A stretch of DNA of 64,000 nucleotides from Pseudalgibacter alginicilyticus. GTDB taxonomy: Bacteria; Bacteroidota; Bacteroidia; Flavobacteriales; Flavobacteriaceae. Numbering within the stretch: position 1 is the first letter of the stretch; each line of letters starts with the position of its first letter. Below, in pieces: positions 37,693 to 47,958 of the stretch. The stretch is taken from NCBI RefSeq assembly GCF_001310225.1, contig NZ_CP012898.1, positions 682,001-746,000 on the forward strand. Reading direction: 5' to 3'. The notes beneath the pieces were generated by a model. The model was given only the letters and a program-made list of their open reading frames with translations. It was not told the DNA's origin and searched no databases. A program made the translations under genes and the position numbers.

Positions 37693-38481
37693 CTATAAGT
37701 TTTGGGCTATTATTTTAGCCACTTCTTTACCTTGAGCGGTTTTACCAAGCTCATTATAATGTACATTATGCGGTTTTATATACCACTCCTTTTCGTGTGG
37801 TTTTGTAAAGGCATACAAATCGTTAATTTGTATTTCAGGATAATTTGCTAAAACCTCTAATGCAGCTTTATTATATTTAACACTATCGCCTGCAACTCTA
37901 CCATCGGCACCTTCTTCTGGCACTGCAGTTGTAGTTGCAAAAATTAGTTTTGCTTTAGGGTATTCCTTCTTTAAATACTTACAGATTTCATGCAAGTTTT
38001 CTTTGTACTTTTCAATGCTATTTACTTGCTTGCCGTTTTCTAAATCGAGCTTACCGTTTTTAACATACTTTAAATCGTGTAAGCCAACATTGAAATGAAT
38101 AACATCCCAAGTAAAATCCCAACCGCCTTTTAAATAAGGTTGAAACATAGTCGTTTTCATTTTTTCAACAAAAGGAATAAACTTATTACTTGACTGTCCG
38201 TTTTTATGAAATCGAAACACATTGGCTTTACCTTCTAACTCTTTTCTAACCGTAGTTGTATACCCAATAGAAATAGAATCGCCATAAATAAATACGTTTG
38301 GTAATTTTTTATTAGGGCTTACATAAGCAAAAGCAGCTTCTTTATTTGCTAAGTTTTTCCAAGCTTCGCGTGCTACTTCTTCATCATATGTATCTCCAAA
38401 TAAATTTAAAGAGGCACACGATGAAGCACTAATACAAATTCCTGTAGCTCCTAAATATTTTACAAAACTTCTTCTATCCAT
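37693..38481 (-). CDS. SGNH/GDSL-type hydrolase, candidate carbohydrate esterase
   Basis: The 262-residue protein has an RR-containing leader (DRRSFVKYLG) with a lipobox-like ASSC at Cys22, suggesting a Tat-type lipoprotein signal. The SGNH core has GDSISIGY with nucleophile S69, FNVGLHDL as block III and PHNVHYNELG as block V. In block V the usual Asp of DxxH is His238 (HNVH), leaving H241 as base. Members of this fold remove acetyl or other acyl groups from glycans. The role is inferred from the neighbours: GH20 3 bp downstream and GH30 4 bp upstream. Confidence 0.85.
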   Translation of the reverse strand: MDRRSFVKYLGATGICISASSCASLNLFGDTYDEEVAREAWKNLANKEAAFAYVSPNKKLPNVFIYGDSISIGYTTTVRKELEGKANVFRFHKNGQSSNKFIPFVEKMKTTMFQPYLKGGWDFTWDVIHFNVGLHDLKYVKNGKLDLENGKQVNSIEKYKENLHEICKYLKKEYPKAKLIFATTTAVPEEGADGRVAGDSVKYNKAALEVLANYPEIQINDLYAFTKPHEKEWYIKPHNVHYNELGKTAQGKEVAKIIAQNL

Positions 38482-38484
38482 GTT

Positions 38485-39921
38485 TTATAAGTTTACAGTT
38501 AAGGTGTTAAATGACTTGGCATCTAAACTTGCTTTAACTTCTTTATCGTTTATATTAAATTGAACGGTTTTATTTTCGCTAGCGTCGTTATACGCTAAAA
38601 TCACTACATTATTTTCTGCTTCGTTATAAAAAACTACGGCGTTTTCATCGTCTCCAGCCGTATCAATTTTTACTGAACCAGGCATAACAAAAGCACTTAA
38701 ATGCTTCATTAAATAAAACTCTGGGTTGTAGGTAATGGCTTTTGTTTTACTATCAATAGAAATCATAGAATTTTGTTTCCAACCCCATTGACTTTTTCCA
38801 GTTTCATCTAAAACCATGTTCCAATACATGTATGAATTTGCACCGTTTTCAAAATAATGCTTCATTAAATTAAATGTGTATTCGGCAGCCTTCCAATCGT
38901 TAGAGCCATCGCCACATTCAGTTTCAGTTTGCATTAAACGCATGTCTGGATATGTAGCATGAACCCCTTCAATAGCACCTTTACCAGCCCATTGAAAACC
39001 AATACCATCAACATATTTTTTGGCGTCACCATACTCAACAACATCTGTTACACGCTCTAATTGCGGACGCTCTACCGTTCCTAACCAAATTTCGGCATCA
39101 ATATTTTCAGCTTCAAATTTTGGTCCTAAATAATCTGAAATAAGAATTCCTAAATCTTCTGGTTTCCAAACACAAGATGGAAAGTTTTGTGCTGAATTAT
39201 ATTCGTTTTGTACGTGAACAGCGCTAATATCTATACCTGCTTCTTTGTAAGCTTGAACAAACTTTGCAAAGTATAAGGCGTAAGCCTCAAAATACTCTGG
39301 TTCTGTAATAAAACGTGAAACTAATTCTTCTGTATTACTCCACGCTTCTGGTAAATCGTTAAATTCTGGATTAGCTTTACAAGCATAATGTTTACTGTGT
39401 TTCATCCATGACGGCGGACACCAAGGCGATGCCCAAACAGCTACATTTGGATTAATTTTTTGTGCTTCTTTTATGTAAGGAATTAGTCGTTTTTTATCGC
39501 GATCTATAGAAAAATTTTCCATTGCAAAATCGCCTTCGGTTTCGTTGTGACTATACCAATCTACAGCATAATCGTTAGCACCAATTGGCATTCTACACAA
39601 TGTAAATTTACAGCCTGTTTCTTGACTAAATAAATCGTTTAAAATTTGTTGTTTTTCTTCGGGTGTAACCATGGCTAAAGCTTCCCAACCTAACTCGTTA
39701 AAACAGCCACCAAAACCATCAATAGTTTGTTGTTGGTTTGTTGTATTTACAACTATAGTTGCTTCTGGAATTACTTCAACAGGTTGTGGTTGATAAGTTT
39801 TATCAGTCCAAACGCTGTTTTCTGTACTACTTTTCCAAGATACATCAAGTCCTTTTTCTTCTTGTTTACACGATGAAAAAGCCACTAATGCAACTAAAAT
39901 TAATCCTTGTATATGTTTCAT
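38485..39921 (-). CDS. GH30 family glycoside hydrolase, lipoprotein
   Basis: The 478-residue protein has a lipobox FSSC (Cys18) and the GH30 barrel: QTIDGFGGCFNELGWEAL at 65-82, AVWASPWCPPSWMK at 161-174, the acid/base E240 in VQNEYN and the nucleophile E333 in LMQTETECG. A C-terminal beta domain completes the fold. GH30 enzymes are retaining and act on beta-glucosides, beta-xylosides, beta-fucosides or glucuronoxylan; this one could be exo-acting. It is followed by SGNH at 4 bp and preceded by GH3 (11-bp gap). The second GH30 at 55314 also sits beside a GH3. Confidence 0.93.
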   Translation of the reverse strand: MKHIQGLILVALVAFSSCKQEEKGLDVSWKSSTENSVWTDKTYQPQPVEVIPEATIVVNTTNQQQTIDGFGGCFNELGWEALAMVTPEEKQQILNDLFSQETGCKFTLCRMPIGANDYAVDWYSHNETEGDFAMENFSIDRDKKRLIPYIKEAQKINPNVAVWASPWCPPSWMKHSKHYACKANPEFNDLPEAWSNTEELVSRFITEPEYFEAYALYFAKFVQAYKEAGIDISAVHVQNEYNSAQNFPSCVWKPEDLGILISDYLGPKFEAENIDAEIWLGTVERPQLERVTDVVEYGDAKKYVDGIGFQWAGKGAIEGVHATYPDMRLMQTETECGDGSNDWKAAEYTFNLMKHYFENGANSYMYWNMVLDETGKSQWGWKQNSMISIDSKTKAITYNPEFYLMKHLSAFVMPGSVKIDTAGDDENAVVFYNEAENNVVILAYNDASENKTVQFNINDKEVKASLDAKSFNTLTVNL

Positions 39922-39932
39922 TTTGATGTTGG

Positions 39933-42623
39933 TTATTTTACGGTTAAAATTTTTCTTAAACGGATATCTTTTGATGATGCACCAATCATGATTCTAAAAT
40001 CTCCAGGTTCAACAACACGCTTTAAATTAATATCTAACATAGATAAAGCTTCACTATCTAAAGTAAAAGTAACGGTTTTAGATTCCCCTGCTTTTAGGGC
40101 AATACGTTGAAATCCTTTAAGTGATTTAATAGGTTGCGCAACAGATGACAACTCATCACGAATGTAAAGTTGCACCACTTCTTCGCCATCTAATTTACCT
40201 GAATTGGTGATGGTACAAGTTACTTCTATTGATTCGTTTGGCGCTATATTATTTTTACTGAATTCAATATTTGAATACTCAAACGAGGTATAACTTAAAC
40301 CGTAACCAAATGGAAATAAAGGTTGTCCTGTTAAATTATGGTAGTTATCGCCACGACCTGTTGGTTTGTTATTGTAGTATAACGGACATTGTGCTTCATC
40401 TACCGGAAATGTAATTGGTAAACGTCCCGCAGGATTTTCATCACCAAATAAAATATCAGCAAAACCATTACCTCCGTTTTCACCAGCATACCAAGCCATG
40501 ATAATACCATCTACATCGTTTTTCCAATTGGCCATAGTAATCGCACTACCACCAACTAACACAACAACGGTTGGTTTACCTGTTGCAGCAACGGCTTTTA
40601 TTAATGCTTCTTGATGCCCTGGTAAAGCCAATAAAGCACGGTCTCTAAATTCACCTTCGTGAATACCAGCGAATACAACCGCAACATCACTTTTTTCTGC
40701 AGCTGATACAGCATCTTTAATTTGCTGTTCCCACTCTTGGGTTACATCGGCATCCCAAATAAATTTGAATTTTGCATTTCCTGCAGATTCGTAAAATTCA
40801 ATTTTTACATCGTATTCTTTTCCTTCAACAAAATAAAATTCTTTTAAAATGGTATTATACGATTGCTTTTGCCAATTATCAATTAACAATTTACCATCTA
40901 AATACAAACGGTAACCATCATTACCTTCAATACCAATTTTTGAAATTCCTGTTTTAGGTGCTTTAACTTTTCCTGTCCAACGCACAGAATACCAATCGTA
41001 AGGTAAATCTTTATGAGGTGAAAATAAGGTCCAACCAAAACCAATTTTCTTATCTACGCGCTCCACTTTTGGCGAACCGCTTAATGTAATATTATCGAAA
41101 TAATCGCCTTTTAAACCTTCAACCTCTTTACCTTCTTTAGTTGACGATAAATATTTTGGTGCAATAACGGTGTAATTTTCTTCTTTAAGTGAAACGCCTT
41201 CGGCATAACTAATATTAGCTTCTCCAATTTTAGCAGCTACACCATTGTAAAATGAAACTTTATCGTTACCAGGTCCGCTATAACCACCTAAACGTACTGT
41301 TTTAGCATCGTGACCAATTAAGGCTACTTTTTTATTTGATTTGCTTACAGGTAAAACTGCATTATTATTTTGAAGCAACACCATAGATTTTGACGCTGCT
41401 TTTCTAGCTAACTCACGGTGTGTTTTATGTCCGTTCCATTTATCGGCTTCTTTAGCATCAACATAAGGATCTTCAAATAAACCTAATTCAAATTTTATTT
41501 TTAAAATACGGCTAACCGCTTCATCAATAGCTTTAATATCAACCATTCCTTTTTCGTAAGCTTCCCAGAATAATGGAAAATGATTATAGTTGGTTTGAAA
41601 CATCACATCTAGTCCACCTTCAACCGCATCTTCTGTAGCTTCAGCATAATTTGCTGCAGTAAAATGTAATACATTGGCGCCACCAGTTGCACCAGCATCT
41701 GAAATTACAAATCCATCAAATCCCCATTCGCCTTTTAATTTATCTCTTAACAACCAAGCGTTTGATGTACAAGGTGTTCCGTCTAAAGAATTATAAGCCG
41801 TCATTACCGAACGTGCGCCTGCTTTTTGAAAAACGGCTTTAAAAGCTGGAAAATAAATTTCTTCTAATAAACGTTCGTTAAAACTAATTGGGTAACTATC
41901 ACGACCACCAGCACCAACATTTGCAACAAAGTGTTTTGGTGTAGTTATAACGCCTTCATTTTCAAACTCACTAATAAAAGACACCCCCATTTGTGTTGTT
42001 AAATATGGGTCTTCGCCGTAAGTTTCCTCTACACGTCCCCAACGTACATCGCGCGCAATATTTAAAACTGGGGATAAAATTTGACGAATACCACGTGTTT
42101 TAGTTTCTTTAGTTATTGCCTTTGCAACATCTCCAACTAAATTAGTATCCCAAGTAGCTGCTAAACCAATAGCTTGTGGGTACACCGTAGCACCATCGCG
42201 CGCTAAACCATGTAAAGCTTCGTTAAACGGAATGATAGGAATACCTAAACGCGTTTCTTCTAAAAAGTACTTTTGAAGCTTGTTAATTTCGTTTGCCATA
42301 TCTTGAGCACTTCCGGTAGAACCGTAATCCATAATTTGCTCTGCGGCATTATCGTTTTTTCCTTTTGATGAAATTTGAAAACCAAAAATACCGTGTTTCA
42401 ATTTGTCTTTACCAATGCTTAAATCGCCAGGAATCATAAACATTTGCCAGAACTTTTCTTCTAAAGTCATTCGGCTTAACAAATCTTGCACACGCTCTTC
42501 AACAGGAAGTTTAGGGTTCTTATAAGGCGGATCTTTTTTATCTGTAAACGATAAAGAAATTGTAATAATTCCTCCTAAAAGCAAACACGTAAATACCTGT
42601 TTTATGTTTAATTTATATTTCAT
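39933..42623 (-). CDS. GH3 family beta-glycosidase with PA14 insertion, secreted
   Basis: Counting from ATG 42623 (896 residues), the order is: signal region (FTCLLLGGIITISLSF), N-terminal barrel with nucleophile D309 in GFVISDAGAT, PA14 domain near 500-628 (GNDGYRLYLDGKLLIDN) inserted in the alpha/beta sandwich, then the C-terminal fibronectin-like FN3 domain (SLKGFQRIALKAGESKTV). The frame extends to 42674, but the 17 extra residues overlap the previous gene and precede no signal peptide, so ATG at 42621-42623 is chosen. GH3 enzymes hydrolyse beta-glucosides, beta-xylosides or beta-hexosaminides; this one resembles bglX-type beta-glucosidases. It is coupled to GH30 by an 11-bp gap. Confidence 0.93.
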   Translation of the reverse strand: MKYKLNIKQVFTCLLLGGIITISLSFTDKKDPPYKNPKLPVEERVQDLLSRMTLEEKFWQMFMIPGDLSIGKDKLKHGIFGFQISSKGKNDNAAEQIMDYGSTGSAQDMANEINKLQKYFLEETRLGIPIIPFNEALHGLARDGATVYPQAIGLAATWDTNLVGDVAKAITKETKTRGIRQILSPVLNIARDVRWGRVEETYGEDPYLTTQMGVSFISEFENEGVITTPKHFVANVGAGGRDSYPISFNERLLEEIYFPAFKAVFQKAGARSVMTAYNSLDGTPCTSNAWLLRDKLKGEWGFDGFVISDAGATGGANVLHFTAANYAEATEDAVEGGLDVMFQTNYNHFPLFWEAYEKGMVDIKAIDEAVSRILKIKFELGLFEDPYVDAKEADKWNGHKTHRELARKAASKSMVLLQNNNAVLPVSKSNKKVALIGHDAKTVRLGGYSGPGNDKVSFYNGVAAKIGEANISYAEGVSLKEENYTVIAPKYLSSTKEGKEVEGLKGDYFDNITLSGSPKVERVDKKIGFGWTLFSPHKDLPYDWYSVRWTGKVKAPKTGISKIGIEGNDGYRLYLDGKLLIDNWQKQSYNTILKEFYFVEGKEYDVKIEFYESAGNAKFKFIWDADVTQEWEQQIKDAVSAAEKSDVAVVFAGIHEGEFRDRALLALPGHQEALIKAVAATGKPTVVVLVGGSAITMANWKNDVDGIIMAWYAGENGGNGFADILFGDENPAGRLPITFPVDEAQCPLYYNNKPTGRGDNYHNLTGQPLFPFGYGLSYTSFEYSNIEFSKNNIAPNESIEVTCTITNSGKLDGEEVVQLYIRDELSSVAQPIKSLKGFQRIALKAGESKTVTFTLDSEALSMLDINLKRVVEPGDFRIMIGASSKDIRLRKILTVK

Positions 42624-42634
42624 CTTTTTGTTAA

Positions 42635-44209
42635 CTATAATTTTGTATTCTTTAGTTTTTCTAATTGTGGCCAATCGCTTGTACCATCGTTTTCTTGTTT
42701 TGCACCAACAGTACTTCTGCCATCATTTATAATTTTTAATAAATCGGCTTTAAATTCCTTTACAATTTCAGGATGTTCTGCTTGTAAATTTTTGGTTTCG
42801 GCAGCATCGGTTTTAACATTATACAATTGAACCATTGGAAGTGTATCGTAAATTGCTTTTTTAGTGTTGATATTTGGATAACTCCATCCGCCAGAACCTT
42901 TACAGAAATTAACTTTGTAATCGCCTTTACGATAGGCAAACTCACCTCGAACAGAATGATGAATGATGCTTTCGCGTTTTGGAGCTTCAGAATTTGTTAA
43001 ATGGCTGAAGCTGTCTTCTGCTACATTATCTTCTAAATCAATATTCAACACATCGGCAACGGTTGCAAAAAAGTCTGTAGTACAAACCAATTGTTCTGTT
43101 TTTGTTGGCTGAATGTTATTTTTCCATGTCATGATGTATGGCACACGGTGTCCGCCTTCAAAAATATCAGATTTTGTACCTCTGTAAACGTAACTTGGAT
43201 TGTGATCTTTAGATTTTAATTGTTTGAAATTTGCTGTTGGTGAACATCCATTATCGCTAGTAAAAACAATTAATGTGTTTTCTGAAATGCCGTTAGCTTC
43301 TAAAGCTTTTGTAACTTCTCCAACAACCCAATCGACCATAATAACAAAATCGGCATACGGATTTTCTAAACCACTTTTACCTTTAAAAGCATCGGTTGGT
43401 AAAATTGGCGTGTGTGGTGCAGGCAGTGGCATATATACAAAAAACGGATCGTCTTTTTTTGCATTATCGTTAATATAACTTACGGTACGTTTTGTGATTT
43501 CTGGCAATGCCTGTTCGTGCTCAAAATTATCGGCAGTTAAACCATAACGCCAAGTACCTTGTTTGGTTTTACCTTTGGTATATTTTGTTGGTACGCTGGT
43601 TGGCATATCGTTTTCTACCCAAACGTATGGTGGCATGTCTAAAGAACCACAAAATCCGTAGCTATAATCAAAACCATGTGTATTTGGACCATTTTTAATA
43701 GGTGTTGTAAAATCTACCTCTGGTCTTGCTTTTAAATTATCTATATCCAGACCTAAAGAATCTGGTTTTGTAATATCCCAGTCCCAGCCCATGTGCCATT
43801 TACCTATAAAAGCAGTGTTGTAACCGTTGTCTTTTAAAACATCGGCAATAGTAGTTCGGTTTGGCTTTATTAATGATTTTGAATAACCACTAACCACACC
43901 TTGTTTTAACGAGGTACGCCAGTTATATCGCCCTGTTAAAATGCTATAACGTGTTGGGGTACAAACTGCAGAACTTGTGTGTGCATCGGTGTACATTACG
44001 CCATTAGTTGCCAATGCATCGATATTTGGTGTTTCAATTTTAGAGTTTTCGTTGTAAATAGATACATCGCCAATACCTAAATCATCAGCAAGAATGTATA
44101 TGATGTTGGGTTTTGTTGTATGTGTAATACTCTTTTTCTCTTCTTTTTCATTACAGGAAAAGAAAACGATACTAATTAAGGTTATTTGTAAAACTGATTT
44201 TATGGACAT
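42635..44209 (-). CDS. S1 family sulfatase, lipoprotein, with CTPTR motif
   Basis: The 524-residue sulfatase has a lipobox FFSC (Cys19), metal-binding D42-D43, and a formylglycine motif C83-T-P-T-R with Thr in place of the common Ser. GKWHMG, TSDNGCSP and HRVPYIMTW follow. The RYNWRTSLKQGV segment is shared with the sulfatase at 34350, so they are paralogues. Its ATG overlaps the stop of the upstream sulfatase by one base (TAATG), and its stop lies 11 bp before the GH3 start. The substrate is unknown. Confidence 0.94.
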   Translation of the reverse strand: MSIKSVLQITLISIVFFSCNEKEEKKSITHTTKPNIIYILADDLGIGDVSIYNENSKIETPNIDALATNGVMYTDAHTSSAVCTPTRYSILTGRYNWRTSLKQGVVSGYSKSLIKPNRTTIADVLKDNGYNTAFIGKWHMGWDWDITKPDSLGLDIDNLKARPEVDFTTPIKNGPNTHGFDYSYGFCGSLDMPPYVWVENDMPTSVPTKYTKGKTKQGTWRYGLTADNFEHEQALPEITKRTVSYINDNAKKDDPFFVYMPLPAPHTPILPTDAFKGKSGLENPYADFVIMVDWVVGEVTKALEANGISENTLIVFTSDNGCSPTANFKQLKSKDHNPSYVYRGTKSDIFEGGHRVPYIMTWKNNIQPTKTEQLVCTTDFFATVADVLNIDLEDNVAEDSFSHLTNSEAPKRESIIHHSVRGEFAYRKGDYKVNFCKGSGGWSYPNINTKKAIYDTLPMVQLYNVKTDAAETKNLQAEHPEIVKEFKADLLKIINDGRSTVGAKQENDGTSDWPQLEKLKNTKL

Positions 44210-45597
44210 TATTTTTTTAATAAATGTTCTTGGTTTCTTTTATTTTTCTGTAATTCTGCATCAAATTCTTCCATCATTTTTCGTAATTTTTTAACGGTTT
44301 TTGGATGTTGTGATGCTACATTATTTTTTTCAGAAACATCTTCCTCTAAATTGAATAACTCAACACCTTCCTTTTTTGTAATTCTCAGCTTCCAATCGCC
44401 TTGACGAACCGCTTCTAAAGTTGATTCTTTGTAATAATAAAATCCTTCTTTTTTATGCGGCGATTTACTTTTTTTTCCAGATAATAATTTCCAGATATTT
44501 TTTCCGTCTATTTCTTTTTCTGGTAAATTGGCATCCGTTAAATGTGCAATTGTTGGCAAAAAGTCTATTGTTGAAGCTACTTCGTGTGTAACGGTTCCTT
44601 CCTTTATTTTACCAGACCACTTTGCAATCATTGGCACACGCATTCCGCCTTCATAGGTTAAAAATTTACCACCTCTTAAAGGTAAAGCACTACCGCCTTT
44701 ATCGCCTTTTGAAGTCCAAGGTCCATTATCTGAAGTAAAAATAACGAGCGTGTTTTTATCAATATTTAAATTTTCTAACGTTTTTAAAATTTCACCAACT
44801 CCCCAATCTATTTCTTCAATAACATCACCATACAATCCTCGCGCACTTTTCCCTTTAAAATTTTCAGAAGCAAAAAGCGGTACATGAGGCATCGAGTGTG
44901 CTAAGTATAAAAAGAAAGGTTCTTCTTTATGATCTGATATAAAATTTACCGCTTGCTGTGTATAGCGTTTAGAAAGTGTACTTTGATCTACCGGATATTC
45001 TACAATTTCATCTTGTTGAAATAATGGCACTCTACTTTTTCTCCATTTTTTTTGACGTAAACTATCTATGGTCATTCCTTCTCTAAAAACAATCTTTTTA
45101 TTCACTTTTGACTTTGGGTTAACAGACATATCGTTACTAAACGGTATGCCATAATAAAAATCGAACCCTTGATTTGTAGGTAAATATTGTGCCTCGTCGC
45201 CAAGATGCCATTTACCAATACAAGCTGTTGCATAATTTTTAGTTTTAAGCATATCTGCTATGGTTGTTTCTTCGCTCGATAAACCACCTGCAATATTTGG
45301 CCATAATACTTCTGGTACGCCTATTCGTTGTGGGTATGCTCCTGTTAACAAGGCAGCTCTTGAAGGTGAACAAATAGAAGATGCTGAATAAAAATCAGTA
45401 AACTTTATACCATCAGCAGCCATTTTATCTAAGTTTGGAGTTTTAATCAATGGGGAACCAAATACACCAATATCTTGATAGCCTTGATCATCAGTGAAAA
45501 TAATTATGATATTTGGCTGTGATGTTTTGCTTTGTGCTTTAACAGAAACATTCCAACTAAAAATAGAAAGTATTGATATTATAAATAATTTTTTCAT
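44209..45597 (-). CDS. S1 family sulfatase, secreted (GALNS-like)
   Basis: The 462-residue protein has a signal peptide ending NVSVKAQ, metal-binding D36-D37 (TDDQGYQD), the motif C76-S-P-S-R with AALLTGAYPQRIGV, GKWHLGD and TSDNGPW. This pattern resembles galactosamine-6-sulfatase-type and related S1 sulfatases, but the substrate cannot be fixed by eye. The C-terminal part is short and ends in a Lys-rich tail. It starts 3 bp after the stop of the GH95 gene and its stop overlaps the next sulfatase start by one base, so the three are tightly coupled. Confidence 0.94.
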   Translation of the reverse strand: MKKLFIISILSIFSWNVSVKAQSKTSQPNIIIIFTDDQGYQDIGVFGSPLIKTPNLDKMAADGIKFTDFYSASSICSPSRAALLTGAYPQRIGVPEVLWPNIAGGLSSEETTIADMLKTKNYATACIGKWHLGDEAQYLPTNQGFDFYYGIPFSNDMSVNPKSKVNKKIVFREGMTIDSLRQKKWRKSRVPLFQQDEIVEYPVDQSTLSKRYTQQAVNFISDHKEEPFFLYLAHSMPHVPLFASENFKGKSARGLYGDVIEEIDWGVGEILKTLENLNIDKNTLVIFTSDNGPWTSKGDKGGSALPLRGGKFLTYEGGMRVPMIAKWSGKIKEGTVTHEVASTIDFLPTIAHLTDANLPEKEIDGKNIWKLLSGKKSKSPHKKEGFYYYKESTLEAVRQGDWKLRITKKEGVELFNLEEDVSEKNNVASQHPKTVKKLRKMMEEFDAELQKNKRNQEHLLKK

Positions 45598-45600
45598 GTT

Positions 45601-47937
45601 TTATGGTTTTGAATTTAAATTACCATCAAATTTATAGGTTTTTCCTTTTGATGTATTAAACTCTATGTGCTTATCTCTATAACTTAGTGTGCATTTCCCA
45701 CCTTGTTTAGATAAAATTTCAACATCCTTTAATTCTGAATTCTCCCAACTAAAATTTAACTCAAAACCACCTCTTGCAACAATTCCTGAAACATATCCCC
45801 TTGGCAACGCATCGGGTAAAGCTGGCAATAATTCTATTTTACCCAAATGACTTTGTAAAATCATTTCTAAAATACCCGAAGCACCCCCAAAATTTCCATC
45901 AATCTGAAATGGTGGATGTGCATCGAAAAGATTTGGATATGAACCACCACCAACCTTACCATCTGGTTTTTCAGCAGGACTCAATAATTTATGCAATAAC
46001 TTATAAGCATGATTGCCATCTTTAAATCGCGACCAAAAATTAATTTTCCAAGCTAAACTCCAACCTGTGCCATTATCACCTCTATACTCTAATGATTGTT
46101 TTGCCGCTTTCATTAAGTCTGGAGTATCCTCATAATTTATTTCATTTCCTGGGTGAACAGCCCAAAGATGAGAAACATGCCTGTGATGATTTTCAGGATC
46201 ATCTTTATCTTCCATCCATTCTTGCAATTGTCCATGTTTGCCTATTTTATTGGGTGCAATTTTAGAAATCATAGGTTGTAAACTAGATGTAAATTCTTGA
46301 TCAGCACCTAAAATTTTTGAAGCTTCTATAGTGCTTCTAAATAATGCTCTAATTAATTGATGATCCATTGTTGGACCAGCAACTAAACCTCCTATTTCTG
46401 GGGAATTTGAAGGAGAACTTATCAAATATCCTGTATTAGGATCTTCATATAAAAACTGACTATAAAATACCGCCGCATTTCGCATCAGCGGATATCTTTT
46501 CTCTAAAAAGGCTTTATCTTGAGTATACAAATAATGTTCCCAAATATGAGTAGATAACCAAGCGGCACCCCCTAACCAAATACCATGGTGCGAAGCGTTT
46601 ACAGGGGCGGCACCTCTCCAAATATCAATGTTGTGATGTACAATCCATCCGTCAGCATTATAATGCTCTTTGGCTACTTTGGCTCCAGTAATTGAAAGAT
46701 CTTCTATTAAATCAAATAAAGGTTCGTGGCATTCACTTAAATTATACATTTCAACCGGCCAATAATTCATTTCTAAATTAATATTCGTGGTATAACTACT
46801 GAACCAAGGCGGCGTTAATTTATCATTCCAAATACCTTGCAAGGTTGCTGGTTTAGTACCAGGACGACTACTTGATATGGTTAAATAACGTGCATACTCA
46901 ACATATAGAGCTACTAAATGTGGATCGTCTGGTGTTTTACTAAAATCTAAAATTCTTTGGTTTGTTGGATTATTAGATTTTCCATTATCTCCAAAACTAA
47001 TTTCAAAGCGGTTATATAAAGCTTGGTAATCCTGAATATGATTAAGTTTGATTTTTTTGTAATTTGTATTTTCAACTTTAGATAACGTTTCTGGAACTAT
47101 TGTCTCCGGGTTCCCCGAAACATCGCTGAAATCAATATAATTTGTTGCAGCTGATAAAAACATCGTGGCTTTTGATGCATTAGTAATTTGTAATGTGCCA
47201 TTTGCAGATGTAACGCTTCCGTCAGTTTTTATTTTTAAAGTTGAAACACCTCTTAATACTCCACCTTTTACTTTAACAACAAGTGTTTGCGAATCATTTG
47301 ATGTAACAACGGATTTATCATCGTGAATGGCATCTAACCATACATCAAAATTAAGTGCTTTTTCTTTGCTAACTGTTAAATTTATTGCAATAATTTGATC
47401 AGGAAAACTGGATAAAATTTCTCGTGTATAATTAGCATCATCCACGGTATAAGAAACCGAACTAATAGCATCGTTCAAGTTTAATTCACGCTTATAATTT
47501 GTGTAGTTTTCATGATTTTTAAAATCAATATAAATATCTCCAAAAGGTTGATAATGTACCTGTTTTAGAGGTTCGCTCATAAATTCTTCCTGAGCCAACT
47601 TATGTGCCTCTCTACTCTTACCTTCAGTTAATAATTGTCTTATCTCTGCTAAATATTCACCGGCACCTTCATGAGCATAATCGTGTGGTTGACCACGCCA
47701 AAGTGTTTCCTCATTAAATTGAATATGCTCTTGAGCAACCCCTCCAAAAACCATAGCCCCTAAACTTCCATTACCAATGGGCAAGGCATCTGTCCATTTT
47801 TCAGCTGGTTCTGTATATACGAGTTTAAAATCATCTTTTTGTTCTGAAAAATCCTTAGGTTTAGCACAAAACATTAGAGTCAAACCTAAAACTAAAAGAA
47901 GTGATTTTATAATATAAGTGTTATTTAGTGTTTTCAT
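45601..47937 (-). CDS. GH95 family alpha-L-fucosidase or alpha-L-galactosidase
   Basis: The 778-residue protein has an N-terminal hydrophobic leader with a possible lipid-modified Cys24 (LMFC, an unusual lipobox). The GH95 blocks are visible: NEETLWRGQPHDY near 75-87 in the N-terminal beta-sandwich, NINLEMNYWP near 385-394, HHNIDIWRGAAP near 434-445, the acid candidate E514 in SPSNSPEIG, and PFQIDGNFG with a conserved Asp-Asn near the C-terminal. GH95 enzymes are inverting and cleave alpha-1,2-fucose or alpha-L-galactose. It lies between the sulfatases at 44209 and 47959, 3 bp from the former, consistent with desulfation before fucose removal. Confidence 0.94.
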   Translation of the reverse strand: MKTLNNTYIIKSLLLVLGLTLMFCAKPKDFSEQKDDFKLVYTEPAEKWTDALPIGNGSLGAMVFGGVAQEHIQFNEETLWRGQPHDYAHEGAGEYLAEIRQLLTEGKSREAHKLAQEEFMSEPLKQVHYQPFGDIYIDFKNHENYTNYKRELNLNDAISSVSYTVDDANYTREILSSFPDQIIAINLTVSKEKALNFDVWLDAIHDDKSVVTSNDSQTLVVKVKGGVLRGVSTLKIKTDGSVTSANGTLQITNASKATMFLSAATNYIDFSDVSGNPETIVPETLSKVENTNYKKIKLNHIQDYQALYNRFEISFGDNGKSNNPTNQRILDFSKTPDDPHLVALYVEYARYLTISSSRPGTKPATLQGIWNDKLTPPWFSSYTTNINLEMNYWPVEMYNLSECHEPLFDLIEDLSITGAKVAKEHYNADGWIVHHNIDIWRGAAPVNASHHGIWLGGAAWLSTHIWEHYLYTQDKAFLEKRYPLMRNAAVFYSQFLYEDPNTGYLISSPSNSPEIGGLVAGPTMDHQLIRALFRSTIEASKILGADQEFTSSLQPMISKIAPNKIGKHGQLQEWMEDKDDPENHHRHVSHLWAVHPGNEINYEDTPDLMKAAKQSLEYRGDNGTGWSLAWKINFWSRFKDGNHAYKLLHKLLSPAEKPDGKVGGGSYPNLFDAHPPFQIDGNFGGASGILEMILQSHLGKIELLPALPDALPRGYVSGIVARGGFELNFSWENSELKDVEILSKQGGKCTLSYRDKHIEFNTSKGKTYKFDGNLNSKP

Positions 47938-47958
47938 AAATTTAACCTCCTAGCCTAT

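Noticed and set aside
42624-42674. Longer start for the GH3 protein at 39933
   Set aside because: The extra 17 residues overlap the preceding sulfatase frame and precede a normal signal peptide that begins at the internal ATG.
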